This document shows, piece by piece, positions 1-10,974 of a stretch of DNA of 64,000 nucleotides; position 1 is the first letter of the stretch, and each line of letters starts with the position of its first letter. The DNA comes from Sabethes cyaneus. Its lineage: Eukaryota; Arthropoda; Insecta; Diptera; Culicidae. Under the pieces are notes generated by a model. That model saw only the letters and a list, made by a program, of their open reading frames with translations, did no database searches and had not been told where the DNA came from. The translations under genes and the position numbers were made by a program. Location: positions 158,431,142 to 158,495,141 of the forward strand of contig NC_071354.1 of the NCBI RefSeq assembly GCF_943734655.1, read 5' to 3'.

Positions 1-1022
1 TCCAAATCGAAGTTCAGATCTTAGTTCAAGTTCTGATTCATGTCTAAGTCCAAGCTTAGAGTCAATTCCTTGTCTATTTTCAGTCCCATGACAAGTCCAA
101 GTTATAGATACAAGTCCATGTTCAGATCCAATTTCAAGTCCAAATTCAGATTCAAGGCCAAGTTCAAGTTTAGATCCAAGTTCAAGTCTAGATTTAATTC
201 CAAGTTCAAGTTTAGATTCAACTCCAAGTCCAAGTTCAGGTCCAAGTTCAAGTCTAAATTCAGATGCAATTCCAGGTCCAAATTCAGATCCAAGTTCGAG
301 TTCAATTTAAGATCCAAATTCAAATTCTAGAACAAATTTAGATCTATTTAGATTAATAAACAAAATTAAATTAAATGTTAAAAGTTCAGATCCAAATCCA
401 AGTTCAGATTCAAGTCCAAGTTCAGATTCAAGTACAAGTCCCAGTTCAGATTCTAAGTTTGGTTTAGAGTAGTCTAAGTGTAAGTTTAGAGTAATGCAAA
501 TTACGAGGTCAGAACCAAGTCCAATTCCAAGTTAAGATCCAAGCCGAAAGTCCAAATTCAGATTCATGACAAAATTTAGATCCAAAGTTCAGAGCCAAAA
601 CCAAGACCAAGTTCAGATCCTATTCTAAGTCTAAGTTTATAAAAAAATCCAGGTCAAAGGTCAGAACCAAGTCCAAGTTCTGATACAAGTCCAAGTTCAA
701 ATTCATGTTTAAGTCTAAGTATTCAATTCGAAGTCTAAGCCAAAGTGGACTGGGCAAATTCCAAGCCCACGGACAGAATCAAGGCCAATTCTAAATTGAG
801 ACCCAACTCCAAATGCAGATCCAAGGCTACGTTCAAATCCAAAGCCAAGTCGAAGTTGAGATTGAAGTCCAAGTCAAAATTGAGTTTGAAGTCCACGTTC
901 AAGTTCAGAACCAAGTCCAATTTCAAGTTGAGATCCAAGTCCAAGTTCAGATCCAAATCCAAATTCAGAGTCAAGACCACAGTCCAAGTTCAGATCGAGA
1001 TCTACGTTCAGATCCAAACGTG
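1..1022. repeat. Degenerate 6/12-bp tandem array (TCCAAGTTCAGA-like)
   Basis: The stretch is built almost entirely from variants of TCCAAG and TTCAGA, giving a roughly 12-bp period that is clearest at 110-330, 380-460 and 660-1015. A less regular part lies at 335-380 and 470-660. Open frames on both strands across it (for example 40-330 plus and 102-323 minus, rich in K/S/F or L/N/D) are by-products of the period being a multiple of three and are not genes. The array begins at or before the window edge and stops sharply near 1022. Confidence 0.85.
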
Positions 1023-1289
1023 ATGCAACGTTAACAAACAATAGGTCCGTTCATCATAACAACAGTCCAACTTGCCTCTTGCATTTGATTCGGATACTTT
1101 TCCACACCCCTGTGAGTCACCAGATACCTTATTCTCCTAATAAAAATCAAGCACGAAACTATTGCTACACTTACAACTGGCCAAAAGCTTTTTTTACTAA
1201 GCAAAAATTAATCATATTTGGCACCCTTTCTCTTTAAAGTGTATTGTGAACTTCCTGTGAATTTTGTAGTCGTACATTTTGTTTCGGTC

Positions 1290-1640
1290 AAGATGGAAGC
1301 GAGTCCAGTGAAGATGTATGGATAAAATTTGTACGCTCATATGAAAAATCTGAAGTAATCCAATCGTGCTTTGGAAAAAAACTGAAGATCTGTAATTTAA
1401 GTATCTCCAGAGTCGTGAAAAGGTTCAAGATTCGAATGACATTGGATCACAAACTGGGAACCGCACTAGAAAACTCTACGTAGAAATGTTAACCAAATAC
1501 AACTGCTGTGTGATGACGCATAAGTCAAAGTTGACTTCCAACAAATCCTGGGTCACTGAGGCAAACGAAGTGAAATTATCGTCACAAATGGTCAATAGTA
1601 GAATTTACAAGACGCCCTCTGCCATTTTTGGAGCAGCGCA
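1290..1640 (+). pseudogene. Tc1/mariner (ITmD37E-like) transposase remnant
   Basis: The plus strand from about 1300 to 1490 reads as a helix-turn-helix resembling the N-terminal DNA-binding domain of Tc1/mariner transposases; the segment includes LSISRVVKRF followed by a basic, Gly-containing stretch. About 20 bp after a stop, in a shifted frame around 1512-1570, the sequence reads DDA-stop-VKVDFQQILG, which matches the DDETYVK-type block around a catalytic aspartate in mosquito ITmD37E transposases. The segment between these two domains is missing. At least one stop and one frameshift are present, so it is inactive. No convincing terminal inverted repeats were found around it. Confidence 0.5.
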
Positions 1641-1718
1641 TGGAGGTTTATAGCTTTGGGAATTTGTTTCATTCTATCCTACAAGTTTGTGAGGTTAGGA
1701 AAAAACTGAAATTAAATA

Positions 1719-2095
1719 CCCAGCTAGCATTTTCATATGTATAAAAAAGGTAAAAATCAGCATTACGTACAGATATACATGCTAAATAAATCGTATTTCA
1801 TGCACAAAATTGGCATATCCGTACTATTTTGGAGGCGATATACGTGATTACGAATAATTTTGAGTGTTACGACTATATGAGTATTTATATACGATAATAT
1901 CCGATTAAGCGCGAGTCGCTCCGTACTACTCTACGATTTTGTGCTGAAAATCGTATGTATGTCAGTCATTATCATTATATACGACAGAAAATCAACTTGA
2001 TCCCACTTTATCCAGCTTTAGTTACGATTTCGAGTTTGTTAGGAGATATTTACGATAGTTTTCGTACATTGATATACGAGTTGGTGCTAGCTGGG
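1719..2095. mobile_element. 377-bp MITE with CCCAGCTAGCA terminal inverted repeats, TA target site
   Basis: The left end reads CCCAGCTAGCA (1719-1729) and the right end TGCTAGCTGGG (2085-2095), a perfect 11-bp terminal inverted repeat. TA dinucleotides lie directly outside both ends (1717-1718 and 2096-2097), as expected for Tc1/mariner-type transposition. The interior is AT-rich and full of TACGAT/ATCGTA words and has no coding capacity. The CCCA start resembles the smaller palindromic MITE family found at 11986, 16388, 17652 and 40042, but the interiors differ. Confidence 0.75.
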
Positions 2096-2389
2096 TATGC
2101 GATAACTTTGCAGAGATAGGTCCAAGAGATTGGCGATCTTGTGCAAAAACGTGTGTTTCGTGTGCTATAATAATTGTCTAGAAAAAGGTATTATTGTGAA
2201 TAGCAACTAACAAAAGTTAATTATGACAAGGTAATTCTTAAAAAACTTTCAAAAAAATAATGCTCTGTAACTCTGAAATCAATAGAGGTGAAAATTTCAT
2301 TTGCTCAGGAATGTTGCTTGTTTTTACATTGTCTATAACTTTGACGAATGTAACCATACCTGTCTTTTAGCACAAAAATGCTAGTTATT

Positions 2390-2650
2390 TTATTTTTATC
2401 GTAGTGAATCATGAATAACTTTTAGATTATGGATTATGAACTTAAAATCCTTTGAAATAGCTTTGCCCTTCACATGCTTGTGGGAAGTGATTATTATTAA
2501 TATGTCTTCAACATAGGCGAGGATACAAATGTTCCTTGGTAATTTCTGAAACATCGAATCTATTATAATGAGAAATAAAGTGATCGCCAAAAAAGATTTA
2601 GGATAGTCCAGTTTCCTCCCTACAGAATCGCATATAAGCAATGTAACAAT
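2390..2650 (-). pseudogene. Non-LTR reverse transcriptase fragment
   Basis: Minus-strand translation of about 80 residues contains TLFLIIIDSMFQKLPRNICILAYVEDILI. This fits the RT block in which a hydrophobic helix is followed by the catalytic Y-x-D-D box, here changed to YVED, so the second residue is replaced and the first Asp is Glu. The wording LPRNI-x-I-L-x-Y-x-x-D-I resembles I- or R1-type insect LINEs, but I cannot fix the clade. No upstream or downstream RT blocks remain around it. Confidence 0.5.
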
Positions 2651-5600
2651 TAGAGTTTTATTACATATTTACAATAACTTTAATGTTCTTGTAAATATTA
2701 AAGCTGGCCTAAAACTGTAATGAGAGCGCAATAAAACTCAAATTGCAACTTGAAGCACACCGCAAGTTTATGGTTAGCAATCAAGCCCAATCAAACAACC
2801 TTAATACGATTCCCACGTTACCAGATTTCTTCTTCTTCAATTATATATAAAATAAGTCAATAAGTTTTTGATATTTCATCAGAGGTGTTTAATTTAACCA
2901 GTAGAATCCTGAATTATGATTCATTTTTTTAACCGTCTGCTTAGTTGCTCTGACGTAGCAGAACGATAGCTTTCATTTTTATGTGCCAAATCGACACAAT
3001 CGCTTTCGCAACATTAACTTTCATCGCGTTTCTCGCGCAATATATTGTCTAATGTTAAACATTAGAGAATCTCATTGCACGGTTGATTTATCCGTCGCTT
3101 ATTTATGGGCCAAATAGGGCTATAAATAAAGCAAACCTTCGGTTTACTGTGGCAATCGCTCAAATTTCTTGGTTGAACCTTCCAGTTGAACACAGCGTGG
3201 GGGATACGCACCTGCAAAGGAAAACAAAATAAGCAATCAGCAAAGCAAGAATAAATACATTTCAATTCAATAAATTTTATGCCAACTGAATATCCTAACC
3301 GTAACCCCCCAGGGGGAAACCCCTTTTCAACCAGCGGAAAACCGCCCGGTAAATCCGAGCGGACCAAACCGTCGTCGGTCGTAAATGACGAAAAACCCGG
3401 AGGTCTAATTTAGAATTCTTAATAAAAAGCTTAAACGAATTATTTCGAAATAAATCTGCCCGTTCACATCATTCACATTATTTTAATGAACCGCGCAGAC
3501 CCTGAAGTCAAAGCCGTGCGCCATCTGTCTCACATTCGTCAAACTAGCAGACGTGTGGCATGGATGTCGTGCGCTCCCGTGTCCCCTCCGGTTTTTCGGT
3601 ACAAAATCTGCTAACCGTGCCTATACAGTACCTACTACGGTGCACCGTGAATTGCGGCAGCCCGGAGCCGTTTCGCTTCCGACGGTGCCTAATATTTATG
3701 TGGCACGAAAGTTATTCCAGCAGGCTGCAGAATCAGCCGCAGGACCGCTCGCGCGCTCGCTTGCCAGCCAGCCAGCGACGACGCCTTCGGATGTGTTATT
3801 GAAAATGAAACGCTCCTACTTTGCGGCTTCTTCCTGGCGGGGTGGCACTGCTCCACTCGGGAACAGATGATATGGTAGACGTGATTTTGCGGTTCGTTGC
3901 TCGAATGTGGTAGAGAGCGAACCTGATTGAAAGAACGCTGCTGCCAATCCAGCCCAGCCGGCTGCCAGACGGGTTCTGGCGGAGAAATAATGTTTTCCTG
4001 CAATTCTGGTCCCATTACAAATGGCTACAGATTAGTTCAAAATTGCTGCGTGGTTGAACCCGGCTACGGAGCGGACCCCGTATTGCATTCAATAAGCTAA
4101 CAAATGGCGCCGGTTTTGTTGTTTCGCCCGGAGAGATGTGGTTCTACGGGGATGTTCTACAGAGGGCTGCAAAATGTCGCGCAATCCCTGCGCCGGCACG
4201 ATCCTATTGATACTAACTTCTGCAGTCAATCATACGCAACGGAACACGAAAAATCGAACTCTATACGTTGAAAGTGCTTCGACATTCTGTCGGTAATATT
4301 GACTATAGAGTGGTCGTGTAGCGCAGAACAGCTATTCAATAATTTATATTGACAATAAATAAAAAGTTAATAAATAAAATGTAAATTTTTACCGAACTAT
4401 TTATTGATGTACTTTTAAACATTTCGAAAGATTAAGGTCTTTGAATACTTCCTTGCGGAACCCCAGTTGAAATGTAAATTCCGCTGAACTTATCGCCTCT
4501 AAGCCTGATTAGTGATTAGTTACAGAATATCTCAAAATTAACGAAATTAAAATGCCCAACATTTACTCAAATTGTTTCACAATTTGTTTCTTATCCTCAC
4601 TTTGCTCCTAAAATTCGTTGAAATTGCCAAATTTTACAATTACAGAATATAGTCACAGATCACGGCTATTGTTGATCGTGCTTGATCCTTGTAAACGAAA
4701 ATACAGTTTAGTTCTTAGTAAACCGTTCTGAGGTTTCTTACTCAACCATATGATTTCAAATTTCTCATAATAGTTACCCTTATCACTTCCCGTAGAGCGC
4801 AGGTGTTGACCAAATGACCACACTGTTACAACGTTTTCAACGTTTCAACGCCATTTAACCCAGTTAACTACCATTTAACCCATAGTGGTATCGTGCCCAG
4901 AGAAGTAAACTGCACAGCATCGAAAACAATTATTTGTCAAACAGTAGCCTGATAACTGCAATCTCTTTAAATTTGTAATAATGTTCCCATAATGACGAAA
5001 TTGTTGATGCTGCTTTAAAAACATAATGGTTTTAATTGCAGAATTTGATGAACTGCACTCTTCACAAGTAGGTACCTATCTACTCCGTTAACATGCTGTA
5101 AAATATGATCGCTTGACAAAGGAGTTGGTTTCAAGTAGATTTCCAACGATAGTTGTAACATTTCTACAGACCACGACTGCCCATAAAAAAACTACAACAA
5201 GTGCTCCACACTTTTATCGGTTTCGTTGGGAGGAAAGATTAAAATGAAAATCTATTGAGGCCACAAAATATGGGTAATAATAATATGTGATCATAATTAG
5301 CGATTAGCGGAAATTTGCTTTTTATAGGCAATTATAAAACAAAAACAAAATCTCATATTTAGAGGTGCAGTAGAACTTACTGTGCCATTGAAATTCAATT
5401 TCCGGTAAGTTTTGGTTTTCTTTAAAACGTCTTTAATCGTAAAGCTTGAAGTGCCTGTAACTAGGTCACTGGTTGACTGTAATCTTTCTTAAGCAGGCTT
5501 CAAGTGACATGAGTTGATAGTATTGATCCAGTTGTACTCATTCGGTATTGTAAATCCTAAAATTGCGTTGGGTGTTAAAATTCTCACGTGTTTTTAAGTA

Positions 5601-6940
5601 GGTTAATATTGGATATATTCAAATCGCCGGCAAGTACATCACATAGTATTTACGTGAAGGTATGGTGTCATTAAAAAAAAACTAAATATACGCACGTAAG
5701 AAAAACGGTTAATGATTGAGCGCTAATAACTCTCGATTCGATGTGATTTTTTGATTGATTTTTAATATTTCTTATAACGATAGATCGGGAAATCTTAAAC
5801 GCATCGACGGCAATAAAAAAAAACTATTGATTTTTAGGTGGACTACTGAACAATTATAAAAATTTAAGTCAAAATTGAAGAAATATCAAAATATTTCAGT
5901 TAATGCGCTAAGAATATGACCAGTTTCACTATCACAGACATCAGTTTGTGATCACTATCAATACAGCTGTTGATACATGTGCGCTTGATCAAGACTTAAT
6001 TAGTTTTTTTCACGCTTTAGAAATTAAATTGAAATTTTGACGATTTCTCAATTTCAAATCAAGGACGACAGAAATGTATGACCAATATGAACCCAGATGA
6101 CCTCGACAACAGTGGGTAGCTTGTACCTCGGTACCTCGTCGTACATGGCGTTTCACAGCGTAGAATTGAGAATCGAGCTCTGTAGAACATTCGCGGTCAT
6201 TTTGTACAACTTCGCACCACTTGCTATGCCGTATGCTAGCATCCGGTTCTCGAAGTAGCTTTTTTGCCATGCACGTACAGATTACATATATTCTAAACCG
6301 AATCCTGCATTATGAGTACATTGACATGTAAGCTAATATGGAACGCCCCTAGAAACTCGCTCCGACGACGAAACAAACTTCTGAGGAGCCGATGGAGTTC
6401 TTCCAGAGCATGTACGGAAAATCCGCAGAATAATGACGGACACGTTCACTAACACAACCACGAAATGGGTATTCACTACATCGAATGCCTCGCATATGGG
6501 TGGATCGCGGGAGCAGGTTGTTCGTTCCGCAAAGTCTGCGATGAAAGCAGGTAGCAGGTAATGGAGGACGAAAATCGAATGATGAAGGTTTACTTTGGCA
6601 ATAGAGGCAGAAGGAATCGTTAACTCGAGGCCACCAACGTACCTCCGACTGTTATTTTCGCTACGATTTTGGCTTCGTCAAATTTGAAGCATAACACTAG
6701 ACTAATCGCGGAAACATTTTACATTAAAATTAAAGGTGAGAACAATGTTGTGAATAGCCAAGTAGATTCCGCAACGTTCAAAGCTGCATATGACCCTGTA
6801 ATCAAAAAAATTGCTAGAAAGAGAAATAGAAAGTAAGACATAGTAAAGAGAAAGATAAACCAAGTAGAACCTAATGGACGAAAAAGTGTAAGTTAAGAAT
6901 TTGTAATATGTTTTATGTTGTAAATGTGTCTAATAAAGTG
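2651..6940. other. No gene recognised; partly GC-richer segment at 3490-4090
   Basis: Most of this stretch is AT-rich, with stops in all frames. 2705-2757 resembles the right half of the 108-bp palindromic MITE family (GCAATAAAACTCAAATTGC). 3490-4090 is GC-richer and carries a 105-codon open frame at 3553-3870 and shadows on the other strand, none with a recognisable domain. 4850-4885 has two close copies of CCATTTAACCCA. 6000-6270 has an 86-codon minus-strand frame that I do not recognise. 6350-6800 could be decayed transposon coding sequence, but I cannot name it. Confidence 0.4.
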
Positions 6941-6947
6941 TTTTAGT

Positions 6948-6995
6948 GTCCGCAGATGATGAGCGAAGACCAGCAGTAGCTCGAAACGTCCGGAC
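6948..6995 (+). ncRNA. Hammerhead-ribozyme-like motif (minimal dimeric type)
   Basis: The parts of a minimal type I hammerhead occur in order. Stem I 5' strand is GTCCG (6948-6952). The core CAGATGA (6953-6959) differs from CUGAUGA by one base and is followed by one extra T. Stem II is GAGC/GCTC (6961-6964, 6979-6982) with a 14-base loop. GAAA follows (6983-6986), then a self-complementary ACGT that would form a stem III between two RNAs, then C at the expected cleavage position (6990). Stem I 3' strand is CGGAC (6991-6995), exactly complementary to GTCCG. Such minimal hammerheads are known from Penelope-like retroelements. The core substitution may have killed activity; no Penelope coding sequence is visible nearby. 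Confidence 0.5.
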
Positions 6996-7069
6996 TAACT
7001 GGTATTTAAAAATATTCATACTTATTTCGCCGAAAAACGTCGATTAAATCGAACAAACACTGTAGCATT

Positions 7070-7700
7070 TTGCGAAGGGGGAAATTGTGCCCGATTTCCC
7101 GCTTGAATGCGTCGCTGGATCTCCTTACTGCTTGATGTCCGCGGTCACCAGCGGTTTCGAATACACGAGTTCAGCTACCACTTCTAGTTCGTCGCCGTCA
7201 ACAGTTACCGGAATCGCGATTGCTTCCGTCGAGCCTCTTCCTTTCATGTATTTATTTTTAGCTCGATACTCGTAGACTCTACTTTTAGTGTGGTGTAGAT
7301 TGCTTCCGCCGTCACAAAGTTCCTGACTATGATAACAAAGTCATCTACTCTTGGTGAAAATCGTGCCTCTCGTTTCGATGTCCGTTCGTCGGATCACCCC
7401 CTCAATGACGATATTGAACCGCATGCAGGATGAACCGTCACTTTGTCACAACGCCGCGTTTCTAAGCGACTCGAGAGTATCTCCGAGATGCGCATTAAGC
7501 ACATCCTCGATCTATTGCAATGATCTAATGCTCTGATCAGTTGCGTCAGTCTGCCCGGAAAACCGTGTTCGTACATTATCTGCTATGGTTGGCCTCGATC
7601 GATTGTATCGTATGCTGCTTTGAAATCAATATAGATGAGATGTGTTGGCACGTTGTACTCCCGATATTTCTGTAGGATTTATTTGATGGTGCAAATTTAG
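7070..7700 (-). mobile_element. RTE-type LINE fragment (reverse transcriptase), inverted copy
   Basis: Read on the minus strand from 7700 down to 7070, the segment gives REYNVPTHLIYIDFKAAYDT (around 7670-7610), then EHGFPGRLTQLIRA (near 7570-7530), later TVDGDELEVVAELVY (around 7220-7160). These are the RT finger/palm block and the block after the catalytic Asp pair of insect RTE-type elements. The catalytic box region is lost or scrambled, with several frameshifts. It lies head to head with the plus-strand copy starting at 7705, so the two form a diverged inverted pair. Confidence 0.7.
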
Positions 7701-7704
7701 TCCG

Positions 7705-8912
7705 TAGTGGCACGAGCAGATAATGCACGAGTACGGTTTTCTGGACAAACTAACGCGGCTGATCAAAGCTACTCTGGAGCGAGTGATCTGCTACATACGC
7801 GTTTCGGGGACACTCTCGAGTCCCTTCGAATCGCACAGAGGGTGGCAGCAAGGGGATGGACTGTCCTGTATGTTATTCAATACCGCTATTGAAGGTGTGA
7901 TCCGACGAGCGGGCATCGAAACGAGAGGCATGATCTTCAGCAAGAGTAGCCAACTCCTAGCTTTCGCAGACGACCTTGATATCATTACTAGAAGCCTTGT
8001 AACGGCGGACGCAATCTACGCCAAGCTAAAACCGGAGGCTAAGAGGATAGGGCTACAACCCTACTAGCACGGTTGTTACAAATTTGTTATGGTAACCGAA
8101 ATATGACTAATTTCAATCGTAATTCGGTTGCTTCAACTAAATGGGCCTAAAATGTGCTACTTGGGAAATTAATACGTCGAAAACCAAATATATGGTAGGA
8201 AGAGGCTCCAGAGAAAACAACGTTTGCCTTCCACGGACAGTGACTATTGATGGTGATGAACTGGAAGTGACTGATGAGTTCGTATACTTGGGATCTCTGG
8301 CCACCGTCGACAAAAATACGAGTAAGGAGATCCAACGACGCATTCAAGCTAGAAATCGAGCCTACACTTCCCTCCGCAAGATGCTTCGATCTGGGAGCAG
8401 ACGCCGCCGCATAAAGCTGACGATGCACAAAACGCTAATCAGACCGGTAGTCCTCTACGGACTTGGGACAGCAACTTTGCTTACGGAGGACATACGTGCA
8501 CTAGCCGTATTGGAACAAAAGCTATTGCGGACTATTTTTGGCGGAGTACAAACGGAAAGCGGAGAGTGGCGAAGGAGTATGAATCACGAGCTACAGGCAC
8601 TGCTTGGAGAGATTCCCATCGTACACCTGGCAAAAATTGAGAGATTACGGTGGGCGGCCATGTCGCAAGGATGCCGGACGACTGTACAGTGAAATCCATT
8701 CTCTTCAAGAACCTCACCGGCACCACGGATAGAGCGGCAAAACGTGCTAGATGGCTCGACCAGGTTGAAGCCGACTTGCGTGTTTCGAGACGCGCAACGA
8801 ATTGGTGACGAGTAGCCTAGGACCGAGTACAATGGAGAGGAATTCTTGATACGGCAAGAGCCACCCCGGCTCTCGGCTGCTAATGTAAGTAAGTAAGCAA
8901 GTAAGTAAGTGA
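7705..8912 (+). mobile_element. RTE-type LINE relic, RT palm to 3' tail, split by a MITE
   Basis: From 7723 the frame reads MHEYGFLDKLTRLIKAT, a QQGDGLSC block, and the catalytic FADD at 7963-7974. After the 107-bp MITE at 8059-8165 the same protein continues (INTSKTKYM, then TIDGDELEVTDEFVYLGSL, KTLIRPVVLYG, LLRTIFGGVQ, WRRSMNHEL). A frameshift near 8670 leads to the usual C-terminal region, with KRARWLDQVEADL around 8740-8780. The relic ends in a short GTAA-rich tail (about 8885-8910), in keeping with the short 3' UTR and simple-repeat tails of RTE elements. 5' parts are missing. Clade assignment rests on remembered family similarity, not a search. Confidence 0.75.
8059..8165. mobile_element. 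107-bp MITE, CCC...GGG ends, inside RTE relic (copy 1)
   Basis: The ends are CCCTACTAGCAC and GTGCTACTTGGG, an imperfect 12-bp inverted repeat. AA lies on both sides (8057-8058, 8166-8167). Removing 8059-8167 joins GLQ directly to INTSK and restores the RT reading frame, so the boundaries are known from the host element itself. The copy at 9196-9302 has the same length and the same AA flanks. Confidence 0.75.
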
Positions 8913-9190
8913 CACGAGCCTCCATGAAGCACGCCTGATGATTCCCTACGAAACCTTGGGCTATCGGTGACTGCCGGCGTAACAGGATCTGGGAAAGTAT
9001 CTTGTAGGCAGTGTTTACCAGCAGCCGAGCCGGAGAACCTTTTTGTTGATGGGAAAAACCACCCCTTCCATTCAATCGGTAAAACTGGACACAGCCTCCC
9101 TGTAACCAATGCTACAAAGGGGATGTTGATAACTGGGTTCATCGTTTCAATATCGCGTCACAGTCCCACTGCTCCGAACATCCGTTGACC
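8913..9190 (-). pseudogene. RTE-type RT N-terminal fragment
   Basis: On the minus strand around 9020-8930 the translation contains LVNTAYKILSQILLRR and then FVGNHQACFMEAR, the block usually seen just before the first catalytic Asp region in RTE-type RTs (standard form LLN-x-AYK-x-LS-x-IL and YQAGFR). The part from 9190 to 9080 is degraded coding sequence from the same protein. It faces the plus-strand RTE relic ending at 8912, a second inverted arrangement of the family here. Confidence 0.6.
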
Positions 9191-9195
9191 CCAAA

Positions 9196-9302
9196 CCCTA
9201 CTAGCACGGTTGTTACCCATTAGTTGTAGTAACCGAATTATATCTAATTTTAGTCGTAATCCGGTTGCTTCAACTAAATGAACCTAAAATGTGCTACTTG
9301 GG
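9196..9302. mobile_element. 107-bp MITE, CCC...GGG ends (copy 2)
   Basis: This is the same family as 8059-8165: it begins CCCTACTAGCACGGTTGTTA, ends GTGCTACTTGGG, is 107 bp long and is flanked by AA (9194-9195, 9303-9304). The two copies differ at scattered positions over their whole length, so they are separate insertions and not a recent duplication. Confidence 0.75.
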
Positions 9303-9339
9303 AAACCACATGCGAGATTACTTCCGTTTAGGAGAATGA

Positions 9340-10090
9340 ATATATTACGGTGAGCCGAACACAAGGTAAGGATGCTGGACGACAATGCGCCGAGTGCAGT
9401 TCTCATCAACAACGACCTTTGACACACTTGGGAAATTGGCGACGGGTGGCCCAAGATCGAATGGAATGGAAACTACTGCCTGAAACAGTACGAGCCACCC
9501 GGCTCTAAGCTGTTGACGAAGCCGACGATCGCCTTCAAAGCCGCGTATGATTGTATAAACCGACAAGAGCTATAGAAATTTATGAAAGTTTTCCGGGGAT
9601 ATTAAGTGGATTCATTATAGCTACCTTAAATGACATTAATGGCTGTATGTAAATTTTGGGTGGACTATAAATGACCTCGATCTAACCGATGACATTATCA
9701 TACTCGACTGGTATCCCCAAAAACAGCGTAGAGTCATACACGTTGGTTTACTGGCATCCGAAGGCAACAACACCTGTCATGGGATTAGAAGGCGTATTGT
9801 CAGCACAAGTTTCGTCTCCATAAGCATTGGTTCCGTAAGCCATTGCGGTCGACAAACTTAGGATTCCTTATAAAGTGCACATTTGTACAAAACGCTAATT
9901 AGATGGGTTGCCATCAAAGCCATGAGACGGGAACTATGCTCGAAGAGGACCTCCGTATACTGGCAGTTTTCGAGCAGCTGCTGCTAAGAACCACCTTATG
10001 GCGAGGATTTGGTACCCGCAAAACTGGAAACAACCGGCCGAGTTAGATAAAGAGAAATAATGTTATGCAAGCCTTATCAGGAGACGTCAG
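9340..10090 (+). mobile_element. Heavily decayed RTE-type LINE fragments
   Basis: 9360-9480 reads as the C-terminal tail block NWRRVAQDRMEWKLL. From about 9510 the plus strand gives FKAAYDCINRQEL (first RT Asp block), and 9890-10060 gives the later KTLIRWVAIK and EDLR-x-LAVFEQ-x-LLR blocks. The order (tail first, then RT) shows two truncated copies joined end to end. Stops and frameshifts are frequent. Confidence 0.6.
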
Positions 10091-10106
10091 CCCAATTGAA
10101 TAAGTA

Positions 10107-10200
10107 AGAAGCTACTATTGTAGTTTTATTGCACTCTCATAATGGTTTTAGAAACCATTTTGGTCGCCATAACCGTAACAAGTGTGCAACAAAGCTATCC
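10107..10200. mobile_element. Decayed copy of the 108-bp palindromic MITE family
   Basis: The sequence from AGCTACTATTGTAGTTTTATT through CATAATGGTTTTAGAAACC to AAGTGTGCAAC follows the layout of the better copies at 17652 and 40042 (CAACA-TGAGTTTTATTG, central palindrome ACCAATTTTGGT, then AGTGTAATAAAACC), but both ends are eroded. Confidence 0.35.
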
Positions 10201-10265
10201 TGCATTAATTGAAACAATATTTTAACCATAAATATTATCACCTATTTTCCAATCTAGAATCATTT

Positions 10266-10775
10266 CTACCAAAGTTGACGAAGAGCATAACGAACAAATT
10301 TTGACTGTACGGTTGCTAGTCTACCGGCCCAGAGCGACTCGTGCGGGGTCCAAACGATGCTCGCAAGCTCCAGCATCGACTGAACTATAGAGTAATAGCG
10401 AAGTGGGTCGTTGAATTCACCAGTGATCTTAAATAGGAACCCAAGACTACGATTGAACTTGTCAGTTATGGGAGAAATGTGGGATTTTATAGTGAGTTTC
10501 TCGTCAAGCATTACTCCAAGACCCTTCACCTGGTTCCCCCTATTCTGTTTGACTACGGAAATTTCCGATAATCAAACTCTATCCCGCTTCTAGTGCGTTT
10601 AAAGTTGATGACGCAACGTTTCAACTGATTTCTCACGCAGCAGTCACTTAACCAGTCCAGAAGCTCCTGTAACATTCTGCAGTCCTCGATTCGTCTGACT
10701 GCAAGATAGATTTTCAAACCGTTAGCGAATAAAAGCCTTTCACATTGAGTAGGAACGCTTCGTTTTGACATAGGA
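10266..10775 (-). mobile_element. Jockey-type LINE fragment, RT thumb side
   Basis: Minus-strand translation starts near 10750 with QCERLLFANGLKIYLAVRR, the region of the catalytic YADD box (here FANG, both Asp lost), then continues IEDCRMLQELLDWLSDCCVRN, and in a shifted frame from 10529 LGVMLDEKLTIKSHISPI, NRSLGFLFKITGEF and VQSKFVRYALRQL. This series of blocks is characteristic of Jockey-clade elements. The upstream part of the same RT is found at 12705-12865, so about 1.9 kb of foreign sequence (10.77-12.70 kb) separates the two halves. Confidence 0.75.
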
Positions 10776-10935
10776 CTACGTATTTGTTTACTATCTGGGA
10801 CTGGGTAGCACTTTGTGAAAACGAAAATAGAAGTGTAACGTTGGAATGAAAGATTTCAAATGCTAATAACTACTAAACTACTGAACGAAACTGAACAATT
10901 TATATGTCGTTGGAAAGATAAAATGACCAGCAAGT
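10768..10935 (+). repeat. Dispersed repeat, left block (copy 1)
   Basis: TGACATAGGACTACGT, TTGTTTACTAT, GAAAACGAAAATAGAAGTGT and GTCGTTGGAAAGATAAAATG occur here in the same order as in 61192-61385. The two stretches align across about 160 bp with modest divergence. In both places the block sits beside a Jockey RT fragment and about 1.2-1.5 kb before a second shared block. Confidence 0.65.
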
Positions 10936-10974
10936 TTATGGAGGGGCGAGAGAGCAATTTTATGCACGGCGTAA

